DNA of 15,467 bases. It comes from Myxococcota bacterium. GTDB taxonomy: Bacteria; Myxococcota_C; UBA6777. Positions within the stretch are counted from its first letter, which is position 1, and every line of letters begins with the position of its first letter. Shown one piece after another: positions 1 through 6,471 of this stretch. A program made the translations under genes and the position numbers. Location: assembly GCA_023150835.1 (NCBI GenBank), contig JAKLKB010000150.1, positions 1 to 15,467 on the forward strand. Direction: 5' to 3'. Under the pieces are notes generated by a model. It had not been told where the DNA came from, did not search any database, and was given only the letters and a program-made list of their open reading frames with translations.

Positions 1-337
1 GGCTGACGGTGACGTTGATTTGGCTTTGTTTGGGGATGCGGATGCCTGGGGGGGGGGTTTGTTTGAGGATATTGCCGGCGGGTTGGTTGCGATCGTGTTC
101 TTGGCCAGCGAGCTTCATGCGGAAGCCGGTTTCTTGGATCATGGCGCGAGCCTGCGTCAAAGGAAGCCCAACGACAGGAGGGACAGGAAGATTTGCATCG
201 GTTGCTGCTGAGGGGGTTTGTGCAAAGCCCGGGATACGGGGCAACACAAACATCTGCATCAATACTGTAGTTCCCGCCGAAACCACCAACGCCGTGAGAA
301 AGGCGACGAAAAAACTGCTGTCTTGGCTGCGAGCCAT
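1..337 (-). CDS. PASTA-domain membrane protein, 3' end cut by the window edge
   Basis: Reading the minus strand from an ATG at 337-335 gives 112 codons with no stop before the window ends. Residues 1-8 are a short polar tail, about 9-34 form one hydrophobic helix, and residues about 51-112 form a PASTA domain. The domain shows the usual PPVVGLPLTQA start, a following helix, and the QTPPPG turn. PASTA domains bind peptidoglycan stem peptides or related envelope ligands, so an N-in, C-out envelope protein is expected; more PASTA units may lie beyond the edge. The start is supported by AAGGAG seven bases upstream and by a good promoter candidate at 400-428. It is divergent from the 614 gene. A run of ten C residues on the coding strand (48-57) encodes part of TPPPG. 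There is no kinase domain attached, unlike Gram-positive PASTA kinases. The family call is firm; the function is inferred. Confidence 0.85.
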   Translation of the reverse strand, partial: MARSQDSSFFVAFLTALVVSAGTTVLMQMFVLPRIPGFAQTPSAATDANLPVPPVVGLPLTQARAMIQETGFRMKLAGQEHDRNQPAGNILKQTPPPGIRIPKQSQINVTVS

Positions 338-399
338 GCTGATGCTCCTTATCGCTTGTCCTATCGGGGACATCGTTCGGGAATACTCAAAGGGGATGG

Positions 400-428
400 A
401 TCGTATTGCACAAGCGATTCTTTGGCAA
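400..428 (-). promoter_or_regulatory. Candidate sigma70-type promoter for the PASTA gene
   Basis: On the minus strand there is TTGCCA (428-423), a 17-base spacer and TACGAT (405-400). This is 5/6 and 4/6 to the consensus with ideal spacing. It would start transcription about 55 bases before the PASTA start codon. It is a pattern match only. Confidence 0.4.
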
Positions 429-461
429 GTCTCTGCCAGTGAATCGGGTGGAGATCGGCCC

Positions 462-490
462 TTGCCTTTCGTGGGGTCACTCCCTAGGAT
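462..490 (+). promoter_or_regulatory. Candidate sigma70-type promoter for the 614-1531 gene
   Basis: TTGCCT at 462-467 is followed after 17 bases by TAGGAT at 485-490, 4/6 for each box. The implied leader before the ATG at 614 is about 115 bases. Together with the minus-strand candidate at 400-428 it would make 338-613 a back-to-back promoter region. Confidence 0.3.
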
Positions 491-613
491 AGCAGCGCTT
501 AGGAAGCACAGAAGCAAAAAAAGCGAGGCCCACCTAAGTTTCGGTAGGCCGTGACCAGCAGCGCGGTGGAGTCCATCGCACGCAAACAAAAATCTTGCTA
601 AGGAGGTTTGGTA

Positions 614-1531
614 ATGAGCAACCGCCAGAGGAGTGTTCCCGTCGTTCCTGCCGCACCCGTTCAACAGGGGATGGGGTTTTTTCAATGGGTCGCCTTGATG
701 ATCGTGGGTACAGGTCTGGTCTTGGGCCTGTTTTACCTCTTTGAAAGTCTTGGAACCAACAAACCTTTTATTAGCGCTTTGACAAAGATACTGAGCGCGA
801 TCGTCACGGTGTTTGCGACGTATTTCTTGGTCAACCGCGCCCTGCGTTTGCGTGAGCGCCAAAGCGACACCGTGATCAGTTCTTTTGCAGGATACATCGA
901 CTACCAGATCCGCTTGTTTCGTGGTCTTTATGACGGGGGACCCGAAGACGACGAAGATACTGAAAAAGTACTTTCTGCGGTCAATCGTTTTGAAGAATAC
1001 GAAGAGATCATGGACTACGCTCGCCGTCGGGGTGTGAATGCCCAGTCGCTTCCGAACTTTTTGTTGGATACGCTGTGCTGGCCGAGTTATATGGCGACCG
1101 CCGAAGAACGACTGGTCGATATCTATGACGCAACGCGCCAGATCACGATCCTTTCGGGCGTTGCGACACCCAAGCTGGCGATCGATGCGATCAAGATCGT
1201 CGATGAGTACAGCGATCTGTATCGTGACGATCTGCCTGTGATCCGTCGTGGTCTGCGTGCATACCGCAAACTCGAATGGATCGCCCAGTACGTCAATCAA
1301 ACCCAAGATCCCGCTTATCTTCAATACATGCAAGAAGATATCGTTGAGTCGGTGGCCGCAGCCATCGAAGCGATCAAGTACGTCTTTGTCAAAGTCCCCG
1401 ACTCTCTCGAACACCAGATGCGCACGCCCCTCAATACCTTTCGTGGCAACATCCACAGCCGCTATCACGAAGCCTACGATCTCGAAGTCGCCAACGTCGA
1501 AGCTGATCTCGAAGTCCTCGATATCGATTGA
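614..1531 (+). CDS. Unrecognised membrane protein with two N-terminal helices
   Basis: The product is 305 residues. The ATG at 614 is chosen because AGGAGG lies at 601-606 with seven bases between; a TTG at 608 would sit too close to it. Residues about 22-44 and 52-74 are two hydrophobic helices joined by a short loop. The remaining 230 residues are charged and look almost entirely helical, with an acidic patch (GGPEDDEDTEK, 109-119). The likely topology is two membrane passes with a large cytoplasmic helical domain. I recognise no family motif and no catalytic signature. It is divergent from the PASTA gene and convergent with the next gene, so it is probably transcribed alone. The coding call is strong because of the clear ribosome site and normal composition; the function is unknown. 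Confidence 0.85.
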   Translation: MSNRQRSVPVVPAAPVQQGMGFFQWVALMIVGTGLVLGLFYLFESLGTNKPFISALTKILSAIVTVFATYFLVNRALRLRERQSDTVISSFAGYIDYQIRLFRGLYDGGPEDDEDTEKVLSAVNRFEEYEEIMDYARRRGVNAQSLPNFLLDTLCWPSYMATAEERLVDIYDATRQITILSGVATPKLAIDAIKIVDEYSDLYRDDLPVIRRGLRAYRKLEWIAQYVNQTQDPAYLQYMQEDIVESVAAAIEAIKYVFVKVPDSLEHQMRTPLNTFRGNIHSRYHEAYDLEVANVEADLEVLDID

Positions 1532-1620
1532 TTTTCGTCGAGCGTTGTTGTTTCGATTCTCCTCGACAATGCGCCGATTCCGCCGTTTCGATCCTTTCCG
1601 AAAATGCGCGGCTTGTTTGG

Positions 1621-2676
1621 TTATCGGGGACGCGGGAGGGGGGAGCCTTTTTGAGCGGGGGTAGGGAGTACAGGTCGAAGTTGCCACCATTGGATGACGA
1701 AGTGCTCGGGTTGTCTGGCAAAGATCACTTGGAGTTGGGTGTGGGCTTGTTTGGAAAACTTGGCCTGATAGCGCAAGATCAAGTGACCTTCGGGCTGGAG
1801 TTGGTGCGTGCTGATCAAGGTTCGTGTTTGGTAAGCCCCAAAGCGCGAAAAGAGGGCTTTGCGGATCAACGCAAATCGCGGAGGACGCAGGGTGAGGCGC
1901 AACACTTCACCGCAAGGTTGGCTGAATCGCGCCCAATCGCCTTGGTTGTAGCCTTGCATCAGTTGGTCGATGGCTTGTTCGATCTGTTGGCGCAAGATGC
2001 CTGTAGGCTGGGGCTTTGTGAGTTCTTTGCGCATCTGCTGTTGGATGCGCAGCGATTGGATCACGAAGCCTTGGATCTGCCACGATGTCGGATGAAACAG
2101 CACAACGACTTCGGGACGATCCTGCTTGAATTGCGCCTGCCAAAGAAAGCGCACAGACCCGCTTTCTTTGTGGACGCTTTGTAGGCGCAAGCTCTTGGGT
2201 TGATAAGGGCCTGTAATGCGAAAGATCCGTTCGATATAAGCGCCTAACTGTTCGACTGTCAGCGTTCTTCGCAACGAAGGGTGAAGTTGTTGGATGACTT
2301 CGGCGTATTCTTGGGCAACGAAGGCACGCAACAAGGCTTCGGTGCGTTGTGTGGCTTCGGTGCGTTGCGCTGGCAAGATTTCGGAACCTACCGACGATGC
2401 GGTGCTGAGCCATCCGAAGATCAGCACCGCAAAAAGGACGACGGGCCTTTTTTGGGATCTGGGCGTAGGCGTGTTATGTTGTCCGTTGCCTTGGTGGATG
2501 GGGCGGATGGCGTGTGGGTCTTGCATGTTCTCTTGATCCTGTCCTTGATTTTGGGATGCTTTTTGATGTAACGTCAGCGAGGTCATGCGCTTGATAGAGC
2601 GCCCATACGGCGAAAAACCCAATCGCTTTTGCGCAGGGGGTTTCGGATGCTTCTGGGATTTGGCCTCTCTCTCCAT
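1621..2676 (-). CDS. Membrane-anchored protein with two DUF3887-like domains
   Basis: The product is 351 residues. Residues 1-77 are polar, basic and Gln/Pro-rich. Residues about 78-97 are a hydrophobic segment (signal anchor or late signal peptide). Two similar domains follow, at about 112-208 and 232-335. Each has a helical start with a short-residence helix (FVAQEYAEVIQQLHPSL; LMQGYNQGDWARFSQP), then a helix ending in a G-x-Y turn (ITGPYQP; RFGAYQT), then alternating strands ending in a hydrophobic strand. That order fits the DUF3887 family (function not established), which is usually exported and often occurs next to hydrolase domains; here there is no hydrolase domain. The ATG at 2676 has GGAG about five bases upstream. 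Later ATGs at residues 31 and 51 lack a good site. It is divergent from kinase 1 with only 56 bases between. The domain name is a moderate-confidence inference; the internal duplication is visible in the sequence. Confidence 0.75.
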   Translation of the reverse strand: MEREAKSQKHPKPPAQKRLGFSPYGRSIKRMTSLTLHQKASQNQGQDQENMQDPHAIRPIHQGNGQHNTPTPRSQKRPVVLFAVLIFGWLSTASSVGSEILPAQRTEATQRTEALLRAFVAQEYAEVIQQLHPSLRRTLTVEQLGAYIERIFRITGPYQPKSLRLQSVHKESGSVRFLWQAQFKQDRPEVVVLFHPTSWQIQGFVIQSLRIQQQMRKELTKPQPTGILRQQIEQAIDQLMQGYNQGDWARFSQPCGEVLRLTLRPPRFALIRKALFSRFGAYQTRTLISTHQLQPEGHLILRYQAKFSKQAHTQLQVIFARQPEHFVIQWWQLRPVLPTPAQKGSPLPRPR

Positions 2677-2732
2677 GACTCTCCGTTAGAAGTATACGCC
2701 AGCACGCACGGGCGAAGGAGTGCAAAGCCACA

Positions 2733-4757
2733 ATGGCTGCAACAGATCCGCTAATCGGAAAAGAATTCAAGTTTTACCGCATCGTCGATAAGATTGGTGG
2801 TGGTGCGTTCGGGGCGGTCTATCGAGCAGAACACACCCGCGTTCCAAAGCCTTTTGCGATCAAAATTCTCCATCCTCATATCGCTTCAGACGAGTTGATC
2901 GTCGGTCGTTTTGAGCGCGAAGCGCGCACTCTTGCAACGCTGAACCACCCGAATATCGTGCAGTTGGTCGACTTTGACCGCGACGATGAAGTCGGCCTCT
3001 ACCTTGTGATGGAATGGCTGCGCGGCGCTTCGATGAAGCAGATCATCCAAAAAAAGAAGCGTCTGCCCTTGGATGTCACTTGCGAATTTTTCCAGCATTT
3101 GTTGTCTGGCCTTCAAGAAGCCCATGAACATGGGATTGTTCACCGCGATCTCAAACCCGCCAACTTGATGATCATCCCCGCAGGAGGACACCAGATCCTC
3201 AAGATCCTTGACTTTGGTGTTGCTTCGCTCAGCAGCGATGATCGCGATCTCACGATGGTTGGGGCCGCGATGGGAAGCGCCAACTACATGTCTCCCGAAC
3301 AAGCGATGGGTAATATCAAAGAGGTCGATAACCGCTCCGATCTGTATTCTTGTGGTGTGATCCTTGGTCATTGCTTGACAGGCAAGCGCGTATTTTTGGG
3401 CGATACCCCAACACAAACTTTGATGAAGCACATCCACGAAACACCCCGATCTCTACATGAGATGTGTCCCGAAGAAGAATTCTCTCCACAGATCGAGGCC
3501 GTCTTTGCGCGCTCTCTCGCTAAGCGAAAAGAAGATCGTTACCAAAACGCCCGCGAATTTCTGGACGCCGTCGTCGACGCCTCCAAAGCTATTGCAGGGG
3601 GACGTCCTCGGCGGGGTGGACCTCCAAGTGTCACCGGCATCTTTCAGATGCCCACACAAACGGGAACCTTTCAAGCCCCCAATATGACGGGCACGTTTAT
3701 GCCTCCCCCTCAGTTTTCTTCTTCACCTGCGGCTTCTTATCCTCCTGCAACTCATTCAACAGGTTCTTTTACTCCCTTGCCACAAGGCGGAAGCAGCAGC
3801 GGAAACGTCGCCGCTGCGCCTCGTCCACCCACAACCCGCCCGCATACAGGCTCGTTTGCAGGGCTGCCCGACCCCTTGGCAGGTTCTTTTCGCCCCACTC
3901 CTTTGCCTCACTCTCCTGCCTCTGGAAGCCCGCCTATCGCGGGTTTTCGCTCTACCTACGATCATTTTCCTGCACAATCCGCCCCGTCCGCTCCTTCTTT
4001 TTCAAGCGACGAACAAGATGCGCTGTTTTCCGACTTACAATCACCCCATCCCCCACGTTCGCAGACGTATCCTCACACGGGAGCGGCTCCTTCTTTTTCC
4101 TCGGGAAGTGCAGGCGGAGGCATGAGCATTTCTGAGATGCGGATGGCACGTGAGCAGATGGACAACGAACGCGCTGCCGCACCCAAGTACGCCCGCGAAG
4201 TTCTTTCTTTGCCCACACCTGTCGCCGCACAAGTCGGAGCCGATCTGCTTGCGGATGCGCCACAACGCGAACCCACCCGCGCTCGTCGCGATTGGCGCGC
4301 TCAAGACTTCTCCGTCCAAACGCAGCCCCCCTCCGAAGGACCTTGGGAACGCATCGAGCGCATCCTCGACAAGCACTTGCGTGAATTGATTCTCGCTGTG
4401 GTGCTGGTTGCTGTCGTTGGCTTGGGCTTGTTGGCTTGGCGCTTGTCATCGCCTCGAAAAGTCGAACCCCAAAAAACCAACTCGCATATGCTCACCCCCC
4501 AGATCTTGCCCGAACCGATCCCCACTCCCCGCTCACGCCAACAGCTTTTCCCGCGACGGGATGAACCCAAACCCGCCGCCAAGACCCCACAACCAGCCAA
4601 AATCACCGATCCCAAAACCACCGATCCCAAAACCGCCGATCCCAAAACCACCGATCCCAAAACCACCGATCCCAACAAATCGGCTCCCCCAAGCCGTGAT
4701 TCGGGTGATTCCACACAACCTTCCCCTCCCACAAATCCCCCCACACAACCTCGCTAA
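2733..4757 (+). CDS. Transmembrane Ser/Thr protein kinase (kinase 1)
   Basis: The product is 674 residues. The kinase domain spans about 14-285 with all expected elements: glycine loop IGGGAFGAVY (21-30), ATP lysine K44, helix-C glutamate E63, HRDLKPAN with catalytic D139, DFG 160-162, SPE 187-189 and DLYSCGV near 203. It is a Hanks-type (Pkn/PknB-like) kinase, predicted active. Residues about 290-545 are a Pro/Ser/Thr-rich linker with six TGxF-like motifs between 301 and 386. Residues 552-572 are one transmembrane helix. The 100-residue tail should be outside the cytoplasmic membrane and carries five TDPKT-type repeats (625-649). No PASTA or other known sensor domain is present. The start has GAAGGAG twelve bases upstream. 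It is divergent from the DUF3887-like gene, and the cysteine-rich lipoprotein follows 76 bases downstream, probably on the same transcript. Confidence 0.95.
   Translation: MAATDPLIGKEFKFYRIVDKIGGGAFGAVYRAEHTRVPKPFAIKILHPHIASDELIVGRFEREARTLATLNHPNIVQLVDFDRDDEVGLYLVMEWLRGASMKQIIQKKKRLPLDVTCEFFQHLLSGLQEAHEHGIVHRDLKPANLMIIPAGGHQILKILDFGVASLSSDDRDLTMVGAAMGSANYMSPEQAMGNIKEVDNRSDLYSCGVILGHCLTGKRVFLGDTPTQTLMKHIHETPRSLHEMCPEEEFSPQIEAVFARSLAKRKEDRYQNAREFLDAVVDASKAIAGGRPRRGGPPSVTGIFQMPTQTGTFQAPNMTGTFMPPPQFSSSPAASYPPATHSTGSFTPLPQGGSSSGNVAAAPRPPTTRPHTGSFAGLPDPLAGSFRPTPLPHSPASGSPPIAGFRSTYDHFPAQSAPSAPSFSSDEQDALFSDLQSPHPPRSQTYPHTGAAPSFSSGSAGGGMSISEMRMAREQMDNERAAAPKYAREVLSLPTPVAAQVGADLLADAPQREPTRARRDWRAQDFSVQTQPPSEGPWERIERILDKHLRELILAVVLVAVVGLGLLAWRLSSPRKVEPQKTNSHMLTPQILPEPIPTPRSRQQLFPRRDEPKPAAKTPQPAKITDPKTTDPKTADPKTTDPKTTDPNKSAPPSRDSGDSTQPSPPTNPPTQPR
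4605..4679 (+). repeat. 15-bp tandem repeat, five units, inside kinase 1
   Basis: Five consecutive 15-bp units of the type ACCGATCCCAAAACC encode TDPKT, TDPKT, ADPKT, TDPKT and TDPNK in the extracytoplasmic tail of kinase 1. The unit length is a multiple of three and holds no stop in any frame. That explains several long shadow frames here. Changes in copy number would lengthen or shorten the tail without a frameshift. Confidence 0.9.
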
Positions 4758-4762
4758 TTCGT

Positions 4763-4788
4763 CTCTCGCCAAGCAATATGGCGAAGAG
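4763..4788 (+). other. Hairpin between kinase 1 and the lipoprotein gene
   Basis: CTCTCGCCA pairs with TGGCGA-A-GAG around a seven-base loop (4772-4778): nine pairs with one bulged A. It begins six bases after the kinase stop. It is followed by a G-rich run rather than T residues, so it is not a classical intrinsic terminator. It may act as a transcript-stabilising or partial termination structure between the two genes. Confidence 0.45.
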
Positions 4789-4833
4789 GGGGGCGGGATA
4801 GGGTCGATGTCGATCTTTGGAGGCTTTTTGATC

Positions 4834-6363
4834 ATGTTTTCACGCATTACTCGGCTTTTTCTTTGTCGTCTCTGGCAACTGATTCGCACTCTCGGTTTCT
4901 TTTCTCTTTTCTTGGGGGTCGCCTTGGTCGCTTGCGACAAAGGTACTCCCCAAACGCCCGTCTGTACGGCTGCACAGACCCAAACATGCACTTGCACCGA
5001 TAGCAAAACAGGCACCCAATCCTGCAACACCGATGGTCTCGCTTGGAGCGCTTGTAAGTGCGAAACGCAGCCCAACGCTTGCTCTCTCGGCCAGACCCGT
5101 GAGTGCGACTGCGGCTCCACAAGCAAAGGACAACAAGCCTGCATCGGCAACAATCAGTGGGGCGTTTGCACTTGCCCAAGCTGCACGCCCAACGCCAAAG
5201 AAGGCTGTGATTGCACAACAGGCGGGGTGGGCAGCAAGACCTGTAATGCCGATGGCAAGGGATATTCCGCGTGTGATTGTCAAGTCGGTGGCTGCCGTGA
5301 AAATGACACCAAAGGCTGTCAATGCGCGAATCTCGAAAAGGGCGTACAGACTTGCAAAGACGCAAAATGGGGGGCTTGCGAGCAATGCGGCGTGGTCAAC
5401 AACAAGTGCCGCGCCAAGGGAGATATCGAAAACTGCACTTGCCCGAATACGGCTGCAAGTGTTCGCGTTTGCCAAGAGAACCTCACATGGGGGCTTTGCA
5501 AGTGCGATGCTCCCCCGTGTAAGCTCGGTGATACGGAAGAAGGACTTTGCGTCTGTCCGATCGGGATCAAAGGAAAGCGCACTTGCGTTGCGGATGCTCG
5601 AGGATTTCCAGAGTGGGGGACCTGCGAGTGTGCGTGCAAAGAAGGCGATAAGCTCGATTGTGCCTGCCCCAACGGAACCAAAGGCCAACGCTCGTGCGGT
5701 TGTACTGGCGGAAAGTGCGAGTGGATGGCGTGCAGTTGTGCGCGTTGCGCCACCAACGAGGATTGCAAAAAAGATCCGCTCTATCCCCATTGCAACGCGA
5801 CACTCAACCTCTGTGTCGCTTGTCTTGACGACACCCATTGCTCCGCTTCTACCGCAGGAAAGCGCTGTCAAAAGTTTACTGGAAACTGTGTTGCTTGTCT
5901 CGAAGATGCCGATTGTACGGGCGGAAACGCATGCGATCCTTCTTCCGCAAGCTGCCAGATGATCCAAAAGGTCGATCTCGAAGGAACACTCCGACGCTGC
6001 GATGACAACGCCAGCGGTGCCTCCCGCTGTCGTGGCTCGACGCGAACGGGCGATGACAAAGGGCCGATCTATTTCTTGTTTTACACAGGAACGGCTTTCC
6101 CGCCGCCCCAAACACAACGCCCCTTTTATTGGTACAAACTCCCTGAAACCGATTTCTCGGATCCCAAAAAAGAGATCACCTACAAAGTCCCTGCCATCCC
6201 CCCCGGTACATGGATCGTGTACGTCTTCATCGACGACAACAACAACTGGTCGGAAAATCGGTTCTTGCCTGATCCCGGCGATCTCGTCGGTTTTCTCAGT
6301 TCTGTGGAGATCAAAAGCGGGCAAACCAACAGCCGCGATTTCTATCTCGTCGATCGTTATTAA
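4834..6363 (+). CDS. Cysteine-rich surface lipoprotein with seven tandem Cys repeats
   Basis: The product is 509 residues. Residues 1-33 are a signal peptide ending in the lipobox LVAC, so C34 is the lipid-bearing cysteine. Residues 43-302 hold seven repeats of about 32-40 residues with the pattern C-x(5-9)-C-x-C-x(6-9)-C-x(5-12)-C-x-C, most with W or Y before the last pair. Residues 304-375 contain two further Cys clusters of the C-x4-D-x-(D)-C type. Residues 410-509 look like a beta-sandwich (IPPGTWIVYVFIDDNNN, then PDPGD), similar to small transthyretin or Ig-like folds. The ATG at 4834 is chosen over the in-frame one at 4807 because GGAGG lies ten bases upstream and the signal peptide is then of normal length. 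Cys-rich lipoproteins like this are typical of myxobacterial genomes; the ligand is unknown. The gene probably belongs to the kinase 1 transcript. Many paired cysteines imply disulfides outside the cytoplasm. Confidence 0.9.
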   Translation: MFSRITRLFLCRLWQLIRTLGFFSLFLGVALVACDKGTPQTPVCTAAQTQTCTCTDSKTGTQSCNTDGLAWSACKCETQPNACSLGQTRECDCGSTSKGQQACIGNNQWGVCTCPSCTPNAKEGCDCTTGGVGSKTCNADGKGYSACDCQVGGCRENDTKGCQCANLEKGVQTCKDAKWGACEQCGVVNNKCRAKGDIENCTCPNTAASVRVCQENLTWGLCKCDAPPCKLGDTEEGLCVCPIGIKGKRTCVADARGFPEWGTCECACKEGDKLDCACPNGTKGQRSCGCTGGKCEWMACSCARCATNEDCKKDPLYPHCNATLNLCVACLDDTHCSASTAGKRCQKFTGNCVACLEDADCTGGNACDPSSASCQMIQKVDLEGTLRRCDDNASGASRCRGSTRTGDDKGPIYFLFYTGTAFPPPQTQRPFYWYKLPETDFSDPKKEITYKVPAIPPGTWIVYVFIDDNNNWSENRFLPDPGDLVGFLSSVEIKSGQTNSRDFYLVDRY

Positions 6364-6366
6364 AAG

Positions 6367-6456
6367 GCACCCTCACCCCGTCGCTGTGCGCCACCCCTCT
6401 CCCTGCGGCGCTCGCAAAGCCTCGCTGCTGCCGCGAGGAGAAAACCGAGGGGGAGC
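6367..6456. repeat. Probable dispersed GC-rich intergenic repeat
   Basis: This sequence fills most of the 108 bases between two convergent genes. It has pyrimidine blocks on one side (CACCCTCACCCCG, CCACCCCTCTCCC) and purine blocks on the other (GCGAGGAG, CCGAGGGGGAGCC), so it can fold back on itself imperfectly. The composition and word pattern resemble repeats that recur between genes in many bacterial genomes. Only one copy lies in this window, so the repeat status is inferred. It may also end transcription from both sides. Confidence 0.45.
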
Positions 6457-6471
6457 CGAATGGAGCCACGT

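Noticed and set aside
9-554. 181-codon plus-strand frame at the left edge
   Set aside because: It runs antisense to the PASTA gene and across the divergent promoter region, with no ribosome site and no recognisable protein features.
1537-1567. Possible terminator hairpin GTCGAG/CTCGAC after the 614 gene
   Set aside because: The stem is six pairs with a 19-base loop and no T run, which is too weak to call.
1528-2184. 218-codon plus-strand frame after the 614 gene
   Set aside because: It is antisense to the DUF3887-like gene, whose minus-strand frame shows a membrane anchor and duplicated domains.
2691-2696. TATACT as a -10 box for the DUF3887-like gene
   Set aside because: No -35 box is found at normal spacing, and transcription would begin too close to the start codon to include the ribosome site.
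4408-4833. Upstream extension of the lipoprotein frame into kinase 1, with a PIPKP repeat
   Set aside because: The 15-bp repeat in kinase 1 is open in every frame, so the extension is a shadow. The start at 4834 has GGAGG and a normal signal peptide.
4840-6324. 494-codon open frame on the minus strand, antisense to the cysteine-rich lipoprotein
   Set aside because: It arises because Cys, Gly and Lys codons of the real gene give no stops in reverse. The product is a featureless Ala/Ser/Ile-rich chain, while the plus-strand frame has a ribosome site, lipobox and regular cysteine spacing.
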